Shown one piece after another: positions 7,733 through 16,191 of a stretch of 37,930 bases of DNA. The notes beneath the pieces are model-generated. The model was not told where the DNA came from. It searched no databases and saw nothing but the letters and a program-made list of their open reading frames with translations. The stretch lies in NCBI GenBank assembly GCA_016195025.1, contig JACQAL010000028.1, positions 1-37,930 of the forward strand, read 5' to 3'. Position 1 is the first letter of the stretch. Every line of letters begins with the position of its first letter. The translations under genes were made by a program, and so were the position numbers. The DNA is from Bacteroidota bacterium. GTDB taxonomy: Bacteria; Bacteroidota; Bacteroidia; Palsa-948.

Positions 7733-10700
7733 ATGTTCACAGAAATTTTTCTCTTCGAATTAAAATACCGGCTCAAGCGCCCGGCAACCTGGATTTACTT
7801 CGGAATTTTTTTCGCGCTTTCATTTCTCGCCATTAATGTAATGGGCGGATTGCTTACCGATATCATACAGGTTTCCGGTGCGGGCGGAAAAGTAAATGCA
7901 AACTCTCCCTATAATCTTAACGGATTAATTCAGGGATTAAGTTTGTATGGAATCCTCATCGTGAGCGCGATTGTGGGAAATCCCACTTACAGAGATTTTG
8001 AGCACGACACGCACGCATTGTTTTACACAAAACCAATTACAAAATTCGGTTATCTCGGAGGAAGATTTTTTGGCTCGATTGCAATTGCAATTTTAGTTCT
8101 TTGCTCCATCGGACTCGGAATTTTCATTGGATCCCTGATGCCGTATCTCGACCGCGAAAAATTCGGGGCGATTAATTTGATGGCGTACATACAACCGTAT
8201 CTGATTTTTATAATTCCGAATACAATTTTTGCAGGCGCAATTTTTTTCACGCTCTCCACGCTCACCAGGAAAATCCTTCCTGTATATATCGGTTCAGTAG
8301 TTTTTCTTGTGCTTTATGGAGTTTCAAGCACGCTTACGCGCGATCTCGACAATAAAATTATTTCTGCACTGATTGACCCGCTTGGCGGAGGAGCGCTGCG
8401 CGACACTACAAAATACTGGACCACCGCAGAAAAAAATTCTTTGCTTGTTCCGCTCACGGGATTATTATTTGTGAACCGAATCATCTGGCTATCTATAGGA
8501 ATGCTGATTTGGTTTTGGGCATATTGGAAATTCAAATTCTCGCATCTCGCTTCCGACAAAAAGAAAAAAATAAAACGCTCTTTGGAATATATTGAGAAAG
8601 GAGAAGAGGAAGTTCAAAAAGTAAAATTGTCTTTGCCGAAAGTTTCCCAGATTTTTTCTCCTGCTTTATATAGGAGCCAGCTCTGGACATTTACTAAGCA
8701 GGAATTTTTTGGTATCATAAAAAATATTTATTTCATTGCCATTGTTTTCACGGGAATGGTTTTGCTTTTTGTAAACGGAACGCAGGTTGGAAAATTTTAC
8801 GACACGCCAACTTATCCGGTCACCTACCAGATTTTAGATTTCATGGGCGGAACTTTTGATTTGTTCATGCTCATCATAATTGTTTTTTATGCGGGAGAAT
8901 TGGTCTGGAAGGAGCGCACGGTGAAAATAAATCAGATAGTTGACGCAATGCCGATTCCGAACGGATTGCAGTTTATGTCAAAACTTTTTGCGTTGATGCT
9001 CGTGCAGGTTGTTCTGGAAATTGTAGTGATGTTCAGCGGAATTATTGTACAATCATTCAAGGGCTATTATAATTTCGAAATCATTTTATATATGAAAGGT
9101 TTGTTCGGAATAAATTTAATCGGCTGGCTTTTTATTTGCGTGCTTGCGATGCTTGTGCAAACGCTCGTCAACCATAAATTCATCGGGCACTTCATAATGA
9201 TAGTTTATTTTCTCTACTCGCTTTTCCAAACTCCGCTCGGTATGGAGCATAAACTTTACCAGTACGGCTCCGACATCGGGATGCCTTATTCCGATATGAA
9301 CGGCTACGGGCATTTTGTTTTTCCCTATGTGATTTTTAAAATTTACTGGGCTGCGTTCGCGCTCATTTTGGCAATGCTTTCAAATCTTTTCTGGATTCGC
9401 GGAACTGAAACAAAATTCAGTGTGCGCTGGCAATTAGCAAAACAAAAATTTAATCGGCCTGCAAAATTTGTTACTCTCGCTTCGCTGATTGTATTTTTTG
9501 CCTGCGGAAGTTTTATTTTCTACAACACAAATATTCTGAATAAATACAAAACAGAAAGTCAAAAGCGCAACGAGCAGGCGGAGTTCGAGAAAAAATATAA
9601 GAAGTATGAAAAACTTCCTCAGCCGAAAATTACTGCCGTAAAATTAAACGTGAATGTTTTCCCCTATGAAAGAAACGCATTTGTAAAAGGAACTTATCAA
9701 ATAAAAAATAAAACTTCAAAGCCGGTTGACAGCGTGATTGTAGTTCTTGTTCCTGAAACAGAAATCAACAAGATGGAATTTTCCTGCGGGGCAAAACAAA
9801 TTCTGGAAGATAAAGAAAGCGGGTTCAGAATTTTTCGGCTTAGCAAAACTTTAATGCCGAATGATTCCGCCACGCTCACGATGGATGTTGCAATGCTCAC
9901 AAAAGGATTTTCAAACAGCGGAGGCGGCACCGAAATTGTTTACAACGGAACTTTCTTCAATAATTTTTCTCTGCCGCATTTTGGTTATCCTTCCGAAGCC
10001 GAACTTGGCGATGACGATACGCGCAGGCGGCATGGATTGAAACCGAAAGAAAGAGTTCCGAGCGTGTACGATTCCACCAACTGGCGCGTGAATGAAATTA
10101 CTCCCGATGCCGACTGGGTGAATTATGAATGCACCATCAGCACTTCGTCCGACCAGATTGCGATTTCTCCCGGCTACTTGCAAAAAGAATGGACCGAGAA
10201 TGGCAGAAGATATTTTCATTACAAGATGGACACAAAGATTTTTGATTTCTTTTCTTTTCTCTCTGCGCGCTATGAAGTCAAGCGCGATAAATGGAATGAT
10301 GTGAATATCGAAATTTATTATAACAAAGGTCACGAATACAATGTAGACAGAATGATTTACGCTGTGAAAAAATCGCTCGACTATTACACGAAAAATTTTT
10401 CTCCGTATCAATATCAGCAGGTGCGCATTCTGGAATTTCCGCGCTACGCAACTTTTGCGCAGTCGTTTCCGAATACAATTCCTTATTCCGAGGGAATTGG
10501 ATTCATAGCGCAAGTTGACGAAAACGATCCGGAAAATATAAATTATCCTTTGTATGTTACCGCGCACGAAGTGGCGCATCAGTGGTGGGGGCACCAGGTT
10601 TGCGGAGCGAATACGCAGGGCGATGCGCTGATGGTGGAAACGATGGCGCAATATTCCGCGCTCATGGTGATGGAGCACGAATACGGAAAAGAGAAGATGA

Positions 10701-11371
10701 AAAAGTTTTTAAAATATGAAATGGATAGGTATTTAAAAGGTCGAGCGAACGAACGAAAAAAAGAAATGCCAATGGTTACGATGGAAGGACAAGCATACAT
10801 TCATTATCAAAAAGGAAGTGTGGTGATGTATGCGCTGAAAGATTACATAGGAGAAGATTCTCTGAATGCCGCGCTGAAAAAATATGTGAAGGCGTGCGCG
10901 TTCCGCGATAATCCGTACACCACTTCGCTGGAGTTTGTAAAATACATCCGCAATGCTGTGCCCGATTCGCTGAAATATATTGTAAGCGATATGTTTGAGA
11001 AAATTACGCTCTATGAAAACCGCGTGCTCGATGCGAATTATAAAAAAACAAAAGAAGGAAAATACATTGTGAAATTTAAAATCGAAGCGAAAAAATTTGT
11101 CGCTGATAGTTTGGGAAATGAAAACGAAATTCCTGTGAACGACTGGATAGACATTGGAATTTTTACAAAGGCAAAAGATAAAAATGGAAATTCCATAGAC
11201 AAAGAATTATACTTCGCGAAGAAAAAAATTAATAAGCCGGAGATGGAATTTGAAATCACCGTGGATGAGCTGCCGGCTGAAGTCGGAATTGACCCGTATA
11301 ACAAACTCATTGACCGCCATCCGGACGACAACACAAAAAAGATGGGCGCGTTTGCTATGATGGGAATGTAG
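7733..11371 (+). CDS. ABC-2 permease fused to an M1-family metallopeptidase
   Basis: 1212 residues. Residues 1-600 form an ABC-2 type permease with about a dozen hydrophobic segments, the last at about 577-600 (FVTLASLIVFFACGSFIFY). From about 640 a gluzincin M1 peptidase follows on the far side of the membrane: zinc motif HEVAH (H945, E946, H949) with the downstream Glu at 969 (LMVETMAQYSA) and a YQKGSVVMYAL segment matching the M1 catalytic-Tyr region. The usual GxMEN exopeptidase motif is replaced by PYSEGIGF. The spacing from HEVAH to the third ligand is one residue longer than in classical M1 enzymes. The fusion is an established Bacteroidota architecture annotated as ABC transporter permease/M1 aminopeptidase. 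It presumably works with the ATPase at 6831; the peptidase substrate is unknown. Confidence 0.93.
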   Translation: MFTEIFLFELKYRLKRPATWIYFGIFFALSFLAINVMGGLLTDIIQVSGAGGKVNANSPYNLNGLIQGLSLYGILIVSAIVGNPTYRDFEHDTHALFYTKPITKFGYLGGRFFGSIAIAILVLCSIGLGIFIGSLMPYLDREKFGAINLMAYIQPYLIFIIPNTIFAGAIFFTLSTLTRKILPVYIGSVVFLVLYGVSSTLTRDLDNKIISALIDPLGGGALRDTTKYWTTAEKNSLLVPLTGLLFVNRIIWLSIGMLIWFWAYWKFKFSHLASDKKKKIKRSLEYIEKGEEEVQKVKLSLPKVSQIFSPALYRSQLWTFTKQEFFGIIKNIYFIAIVFTGMVLLFVNGTQVGKFYDTPTYPVTYQILDFMGGTFDLFMLIIIVFYAGELVWKERTVKINQIVDAMPIPNGLQFMSKLFALMLVQVVLEIVVMFSGIIVQSFKGYYNFEIILYMKGLFGINLIGWLFICVLAMLVQTLVNHKFIGHFIMIVYFLYSLFQTPLGMEHKLYQYGSDIGMPYSDMNGYGHFVFPYVIFKIYWAAFALILAMLSNLFWIRGTETKFSVRWQLAKQKFNRPAKFVTLASLIVFFACGSFIFYNTNILNKYKTESQKRNEQAEFEKKYKKYEKLPQPKITAVKLNVNVFPYERNAFVKGTYQIKNKTSKPVDSVIVVLVPETEINKMEFSCGAKQILEDKESGFRIFRLSKTLMPNDSATLTMDVAMLTKGFSNSGGGTEIVYNGTFFNNFSLPHFGYPSEAELGDDDTRRRHGLKPKERVPSVYDSTNWRVNEITPDADWVNYECTISTSSDQIAISPGYLQKEWTENGRRYFHYKMDTKIFDFFSFLSARYEVKRDKWNDVNIEIYYNKGHEYNVDRMIYAVKKSLDYYTKNFSPYQYQQVRILEFPRYATFAQSFPNTIPYSEGIGFIAQVDENDPENINYPLYVTAHEVAHQWWGHQVCGANTQGDALMVETMAQYSALMVMEHEYGKEKMKKFLKYEMDRYLKGRANERKKEMPMVTMEGQAYIHYQKGSVVMYALKDYIGEDSLNAALKKYVKACAFRDNPYTTSLEFVKYIRNAVPDSLKYIVSDMFEKITLYENRVLDANYKKTKEGKYIVKFKIEAKKFVADSLGNENEIPVNDWIDIGIFTKAKDKNGNSIDKELYFAKKKINKPEMEFEITVDELPAEVGIDPYNKLIDRHPDDNTKKMGAFAMMGM

Positions 11372-11378
11372 CGCGCAA

Positions 11379-11431
11379 GGGCGAATTGCATTCGCCCGAA
11401 AAAGAATAGGAAAGGCGCGTATGCGATACGC
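11379..11431. repeat. Two adjacent intergenic hairpins (dispersed repeat type)
   Basis: GGGCGAAT/ATTCGCCC (11379-11386 with 11390-11397, loop TGC) is a perfect 8-bp stem 8 nt after the permease stop. GCGTAT/ATACGC (11417-11422 with 11426-11431, loop GCG) is a second perfect stem. Both resemble short palindromes found in many copies in bacterial genomes. The first could act as a terminator, although it lacks a T tract. Confidence 0.65.
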
Positions 11432-11451
11432 TCCTACATTTGTGCAACTCC

Positions 11452-11482
11452 TACGAATTACGAATGCGGATAAATTACGAAT
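11452..11482 (+). repeat. TACGAAT heptamer repeats containing the start codon of the DUF5686 gene
   Basis: Three exact TACGAAT copies occur at 11452-11458, 11459-11465 and 11476-11482; the first two are directly adjacent. The chosen ATG (11464-11466) is formed by the end of the second copy plus the next G. Confidence 0.6.
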
Positions 11483-14097
11483 CAAGAATTTTCTTTGTCT
11501 CCTTATTATTTTCTGTTTGCTATTTGTTTTCTGCTGCTGCTACTATCTCCGGAAAAATTACCGATGAGAATAATGAGCCCCTTCCCTATGTGAGCGTATA
11601 TCTTGCCGGCACAACACAAGGCGCCACTTCAAACAAGGATGGAAATTTCTCGTTGGAAGTTTTTGCCGGTCCGAAGGACTCCTTACGGAGAAAACAGGAA
11701 ATTGTTTTCAAATATATCGGCTATAAAACTCATTCCGAAACTGTAAATGTAGAAAGCGCGGAACAAAAAATAATTCTGAATGTTCAACTGCAGCCGCAGC
11801 CGTATGAAATCGCAGAAGTAACCGTGAATGCAAATGCAGAAGACCCTGCCTATGAAATCATGCGCAAGGCAATCAAGATGAGAAAATATTATCACGACCA
11901 GGTGCAGTCCTATTCCTGCGATGTATATATAAAAGGATTGCAGCGCGTGACAAGTTATCCGAAAAAATTTATGGGCTTTGATGTGAACGCGGAAGGCGAC
12001 ATTGATTCGAAGACGGGAATTTTTTACCTCTCTGAATCTGTTTCAAAATTTTATTTCGCACAGCCGGATAAAATCCATGAGGAAATGATTTCTTCCAAAG
12101 TGAGCGGAAATTCAAAAGCATTCAGTTATAACCGCACTTCCGATTTGCTTCTGAATTTTTACAACAACATTGTGGATGTGAAAGTCATCAGCGAGCGCGG
12201 GTTTGTTTCTCCCATAGCGGAAGGCGCAATGTTCTACTACAAATATCATCTTGCAGGGACATTTTATGAAAACGGAAAGGAGATAAATAAAATTCAAGTT
12301 ATGCCAAAACGCGAACACGACCCGGTTTTTCGCGGATACATTTATATATGTGAAAACACATGGCGCATTCACAGCACCGATTTATATTTGGTGAAAGATG
12401 CGGGCATTCAGTTTGTGGATACGCTGCGAATCAATCACGTTTATCTTCCTGTAAAAACTTCTGCCCAGGAAGATGTGTGGATGCTTTTCTCAAATAAACT
12501 CACTTTTACTTTTTCCATTCTCGGCTTCAAGGGAAATGGAGTTTATGTCAGCGTGAATTCAAAATATAATTTGAAAACAGATTTCTCGGTGAAGAATCCG
12601 ATGCCGCAACAAACAAATTTTCTACCTGCTACTGCAATTACAAAAAAGGAAGCGAAAGAAAAAAAGAAAGAAGCAAATGTTGAGAAAAAAGTTTTCGGGG
12701 CGGAGGAAATGAAAGTGAATGACGATGCGAATAAAAAAGATTCTGTGTATTGGAAAGAAATCCGCCCGGTACCGTTAACTTCCGAAGAAGTTTTTGACTA
12801 TAAAAAGAAAGACAGCATCCAAGTAGTGCATGAATCAAAACCATTTTTAGATTCGGTGGATAAGAAGACAAATAAATTTCATGCATCCGATTTGCTTTTT
12901 GGATATTCTCATAGCAACCGCTATAAGAAAAGAGATGTTTCATTTTCCCCGCTGATTGAAAACGTGCAGTTCAACACCGTGCAGGGCTGGGTGGGCGCGA
13001 TGGAATTAAGCATAGCAAGAAAATATAAATTGGAAAAAAGATTTGTAAAAAAGTTTTCTGCATCTTACGGATTTTCTGACCAACGCTGGAATGGCGCAGG
13101 AGAATTGCGCTACTACTACAACCCGAAAAAAATTGCTTCGGCAGATTTGAAATCTGGATTGCAAACTGTTCAGTTTTTTTCTCCGAATGCTGCTTCCTTC
13201 CGCGAAAATCAATCGCTGCCTATTTCACCGTTCATAAATTCACTTTATAGTTTGCTCGATGAAAGAAATTATGCAAAGCTTTTTGAAAAAAAGTTTTTGG
13301 AAGTTTCACACAGCTCAGAAATTGTGAATGGATTTTTTCTTAAGACAGCATTGGAATATGACGACCGCTCCCCGCTGAAGAACGCAACTAATTTTTCTTT
13401 TGTAAAAAAATCACAAACAACTTATACATCGAACGGCCCGCTTAATCCAAAAAATGACAGCACGTTTTCTTTTTTACAGAATCAACTGTTCGAGTTCAGC
13501 ATTAATGTGCGCATCCGTTTCGGACAAAAATATATTACGCGCCCCGATGAAAAATGGATTTCGGGTTCGAAATATCCTACTATATATATAAAGTACCGAA
13601 AAGCAATTCCAAATCTCTTCGGCTCGGATATGAATTATGATTTTGCAAAACTCAGCGTGAGCGATGAAGTGGATATGAAACTTTTTGGGAAATCACAATA
13701 TATTATTTCTGCAGGGAAATTTCTGAACGCGGCAACTATTTCTTTCATGGATTACAATCACTTTTTCGGAAATCAAACTATTTATTCTAATTTTTCATTC
13801 ACAAGTTTTCAATTGCTCGATTATTATTATTACAGCACGAAAAATTATTTCATTGAAGCGCATTACGAACATAATTTCTCGGGATTTATTTTAAATAAAT
13901 TTCCATTGCTGAGAAAATTAAAGTTGAATGAGTTGGCCGGTATTCACTTTCTTCATACAGAAAAAATTTCCGGTTATACCGAAGTTTTTTTCGGAATTGA
14001 GAAATTTAATTTTGCGCGGGCAGATTTTGTAATGGCATTTTCAGACCAAAGAAAAATTTTCTCCGGAATAAGAGTGGGATTAAAATTAAGCAGATAA
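11464..14097 (+). CDS. DUF5686/CarboxypepD_reg-like outer-membrane protein
   Basis: 877 residues from ATG 11464; a TTG at 11440 would add eight residues of no signal-peptide character. The signal peptide (MRINYESRIFFVSLLFSVC, then YLFSAAA) is followed by a CarboxypepD_reg-like beta-sandwich (about 26-110, ISGKITDENNEPLPYVSVYLAGTTQGATSNKDGNFSLEV) and the DUF5686 region starting near PYEIAEVTVNANAEDPAYEIMRKAIKMRKYY. The C-terminal half has alternating beta-strand patterns (AELRYYYNPKK, FFLKTALEYDDRS, RADFVMAFSDQRKIFSGIRVGLKLS) expected of an outer-membrane beta-barrel ending in an amphipathic strand. The family is Bacteroidota-specific and has no assigned biochemical function. It follows the ABC/M1 genes after a 92-bp repeat-filled gap, so co-transcription is uncertain. 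Confidence 0.88.
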   Translation: MRINYESRIFFVSLLFSVCYLFSAAATISGKITDENNEPLPYVSVYLAGTTQGATSNKDGNFSLEVFAGPKDSLRRKQEIVFKYIGYKTHSETVNVESAEQKIILNVQLQPQPYEIAEVTVNANAEDPAYEIMRKAIKMRKYYHDQVQSYSCDVYIKGLQRVTSYPKKFMGFDVNAEGDIDSKTGIFYLSESVSKFYFAQPDKIHEEMISSKVSGNSKAFSYNRTSDLLLNFYNNIVDVKVISERGFVSPIAEGAMFYYKYHLAGTFYENGKEINKIQVMPKREHDPVFRGYIYICENTWRIHSTDLYLVKDAGIQFVDTLRINHVYLPVKTSAQEDVWMLFSNKLTFTFSILGFKGNGVYVSVNSKYNLKTDFSVKNPMPQQTNFLPATAITKKEAKEKKKEANVEKKVFGAEEMKVNDDANKKDSVYWKEIRPVPLTSEEVFDYKKKDSIQVVHESKPFLDSVDKKTNKFHASDLLFGYSHSNRYKKRDVSFSPLIENVQFNTVQGWVGAMELSIARKYKLEKRFVKKFSASYGFSDQRWNGAGELRYYYNPKKIASADLKSGLQTVQFFSPNAASFRENQSLPISPFINSLYSLLDERNYAKLFEKKFLEVSHSSEIVNGFFLKTALEYDDRSPLKNATNFSFVKKSQTTYTSNGPLNPKNDSTFSFLQNQLFEFSINVRIRFGQKYITRPDEKWISGSKYPTIYIKYRKAIPNLFGSDMNYDFAKLSVSDEVDMKLFGKSQYIISAGKFLNAATISFMDYNHFFGNQTIYSNFSFTSFQLLDYYYYSTKNYFIEAHYEHNFSGFILNKFPLLRKLKLNELAGIHFLHTEKISGYTEVFFGIEKFNFARADFVMAFSDQRKIFSGIRVGLKLSR

Positions 14098-14122
14098 TAT
14101 GTGTCCGATTGTTTCCTATTAT

Positions 14123-14130
14123 TAAATTTG
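14123..14130 (+). promoter_or_regulatory. Bacteroidota -7 box for the aminotransferase operon
   Basis: TAAATTTG is an exact TAnnTTTG match ending 7 nt before the ATG at 14138, so transcripts starting just downstream would be nearly leaderless. No -33 TTG at standard spacing. Confidence 0.4.
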
Positions 14131-14137
14131 TTTTCTT

Positions 14138-15292
14138 ATGAAATATCCGAATTCCATTTCTTCCAAACTTCCCAAAGTCGGCACAACAATTTTTACTGTG
14201 ATGAGCGCGCTCGCAAATGAGCACAAGGCAATTAATCTTTCGCAGGGGTTTCCGAATTTTAATGTGAATTCAAAATTAATTTCTCTTGTTAACCAAAAAA
14301 TGAAAGAGGGATTAAATCAGTACGCGCCTATGCAGGGAGTTCCGCAGTTGCGCGAAGTGCTTTGCGGGAAGATGGAAAAACTTTACGGAGCAAAATATCA
14401 TCCTGACAAAGAAATAAATATTACTTCAGGAGGAACACAGGCAATTTATTCTGCGCTCACAGCCGTGATACGCGAAGGCGATGAAGTGATTGTGATTGAG
14501 CCTGCATACGATTGTTATGTTCCCGCGATTGAACTCAACGGAGGGATTCCAATTTATATTCAGTTAAAACCTCCGCATCATAAAATCGACTGGAACGATG
14601 TGAAGAAAGTTATTTCTCCGCGCACAAAAGTAATTATGATAAATACTCCTCATAATCCAATGGGCTCGGTGATGAGCGCGAACGATATGAAAGAGCTGGA
14701 AAAAATTGTGAAGGGCACGAACATTATCATCATCAGCGATGAAGTATATGAGCATATAATTTTTGACGGACTGAAACACGAAAGCGTTTGCAAATATCCG
14801 CGCCTCGCGGAAAGAAGTTTCGTGATTTTTTCTTTCGGGAAAACGTATCACGCCACCGGATGGAAAATGGGTTATTGTTTCGCTCCGGAAAATCTGATGA
14901 CGGAATTCCGAAGAGTGCATCAGTTTATTGTTTTCACTTCCAACACTCCGTTTCAGCACGCGCTGGCAGAATACATCAGCGATTGCGATGACTACAATGA
15001 ACTCTCAGAATTTTACCAGGCAAAACGGGATTTTTTTCTGAAGCAGTTGAAGGGCTCGCGTTTTAAATTTGTTCCCGCATCGGGCTCTTATTTTCAATTG
15101 CTCGATTACAGCGCGATCACAAATGAAAAAGATACTGACTTCGCTGTGAGAATGACAAAAGAAAACGGAGTGGCAAGCATTCCCACTTCTGTTTTTTATC
15201 ACAAGCCAATTGATAATAAACTTTTGAGATTTTGTTTTGCTAAGACCGATGAAACATTAAAAAAAGCCGCAGAGAAATTATGCAGGATTTAA
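14138..15292 (+). CDS. PLP-dependent aminotransferase, methionine/glutamine transaminase type (YbdL-like)
   Basis: 384 residues, a fold-type I class I/II aminotransferase. Visible signatures: INLSQGFPNF near the N-terminus, NQYAPMQGVPQLRE, ITSGGTQAIYSAL (cofactor phosphate loop), NTPHNPMG, SDEVYEHIIFDG (the Asp contacting the PLP ring nitrogen) and the Schiff-base lysine K235 in SFGKTYHATGWKMGY; R in LLRFCFAKTDE is the expected substrate-carboxylate arginine. The pattern is closest to bacterial YbdL-type methionine aminotransferases. It overlaps the omega-amidase gene by 13 bp. Together these perform the known glutamine transaminase-omega-amidase pathway, in which a 2-oxo acid such as 2-oxo-4-methylthiobutyrate is aminated with glutamine and the resulting 2-oxoglutaramate is hydrolysed. 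The exact amino-acid preference is inferred. Confidence 0.92.
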   Translation: MKYPNSISSKLPKVGTTIFTVMSALANEHKAINLSQGFPNFNVNSKLISLVNQKMKEGLNQYAPMQGVPQLREVLCGKMEKLYGAKYHPDKEINITSGGTQAIYSALTAVIREGDEVIVIEPAYDCYVPAIELNGGIPIYIQLKPPHHKIDWNDVKKVISPRTKVIMINTPHNPMGSVMSANDMKELEKIVKGTNIIIISDEVYEHIIFDGLKHESVCKYPRLAERSFVIFSFGKTYHATGWKMGYCFAPENLMTEFRRVHQFIVFTSNTPFQHALAEYISDCDDYNELSEFYQAKRDFFLKQLKGSRFKFVPASGSYFQLLDYSAITNEKDTDFAVRMTKENGVASIPTSVFYHKPIDNKLLRFCFAKTDETLKKAAEKLCRI

Positions 15293-16092
15293 AAATTACA
15301 ATCATACAATCTAATCTTCACTGGGAAAATATTGAGGCGAACCTCAAAATGTTTTCAGAAAAAATTTCTTCCATCAAAGAAGAAACTGATTTGGTTGTTC
15401 TGCCGGAAATGTTCAGTACGGGTTTTACTATGAATAATAAATTTCTTGCGGAAAAAATGAATGGAAAAACTTTGAACTGGATGAAGCAAATGGCAAAAGA
15501 AAAAAATTGCGTTGTAACCGGAAGTGTAATTATCGAGGAGAAAAAAAAATATTACAATCGTTTAATCTGGATGCCTCCAAGCGGCAAATACAAAACGTAT
15601 GACAAGCGGCATTTGTTCCGCTATGCCGGAGAAGAAAAATATTATTCAGCAGGAAAAAAAAAATTAATTGTGGAATTGAATGGCTGGAAAATTTGCCCGA
15701 TGGTTTGTTATGATTTGCGTTTCCCGGTATGGATTCGGAATAAAATAAAAAAAGACCCTTCGACTTCGCTCGGAATGACAGCCGAATATGATTTATTATT
15801 GTTCGTTGCGAATTGGCCTGAGCGCAGAAATCACCCATGGAAAACTTTGCTGATGGCGCGCGCTATGGAAAATCAATCTTATGTTATCGGAATAAATCGG
15901 GTAGGTAATGACGGAAATAATATTTATCACTCAGGAGATTCTGCAGTGATAAATTTCAAAGGAGAAATCATCAGCAAAACTCCAGCGCACGAAGAATCCA
16001 TCGAGACAATTACAATTTCAAAAAAAGATTTAGACGATTGGCGAAAAAATTTTCCTGCATGGATGGACGCGGATAAATTCAAACTGCTTTAA
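15280..16092 (+). CDS. Omega-amidase, nitrilase superfamily (YafV-like)
   Basis: 270 residues. The Glu-Lys-Cys catalytic triad is visible: E43 (LPEMFSTGF), K109 (YDKRHLF) and C143 (VCYDLRFPVW), with ANWPERRNHPWKTLLMARAMENQ downstream as in omega-amidases. It is translationally coupled to the aminotransferase (13-bp overlap) and presumably hydrolyses 2-oxoglutaramate or 2-oxosuccinamate from that enzyme. Residues 159-167 (DPSTSLGMT) are encoded by a dispersed DNA repeat inserted in the surface loop between VWIRN and YDLLLFVANWP. Since the insertion keeps the frame and the triad is intact, the enzyme is probably active. Confidence 0.92.
   Translation: MQDLKITIIQSNLHWENIEANLKMFSEKISSIKEETDLVVLPEMFSTGFTMNNKFLAEKMNGKTLNWMKQMAKEKNCVVTGSVIIEEKKKYYNRLIWMPPSGKYKTYDKRHLFRYAGEEKYYSAGKKKLIVELNGWKICPMVCYDLRFPVWIRNKIKKDPSTSLGMTAEYDLLLFVANWPERRNHPWKTLLMARAMENQSYVIGINRVGNDGNNIYHSGDSAVINFKGEIISKTPAHEESIETITISKKDLDDWRKNFPAWMDADKFKLL
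15754..15780 (-). repeat. 27-bp dispersed repeat, copy A, in frame inside the omega-amidase
   Basis: Read on the minus strand it is a TGTCAT...GAGCGAAGTCGAAGGGT-type element. It matches 23 of 27 bases of copy B at 26314-26340 by direct comparison. Here it encodes DPSTSLGMT. Confidence 0.75.
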
Positions 16093-16191
16093 ACAACAAT
16101 TTCATCGAAGTACGAAAAAATACAATGCGAACTTACGAACTGCGAACAATTCGTACTTCGTAGATTCGTAAAAGTTCGTACTTCGGTGATG
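16093..16191. repeat. Convergent intergenic region built of CGAAGTACGAA repeats
   Basis: CGAAGTACGAA at 16106-16116 is inverted relative to two TTCGTACTTCG copies at 16150-16160 and 16175-16185; further degenerate units (GAACTTACGAACTGCGAAC) lie between. The stems can form alternative hairpins. Sitting between converging genes, it is a plausible bidirectional terminator. Confidence 0.6.

Noticed and set aside
9911-10678. 255-residue minus-strand frame inside the permease/M1 gene
   Set aside because: It lies wholly opposite the conserved peptidase domain; low-complexity His/Arg/Ile composition is typical of shadow frames here.
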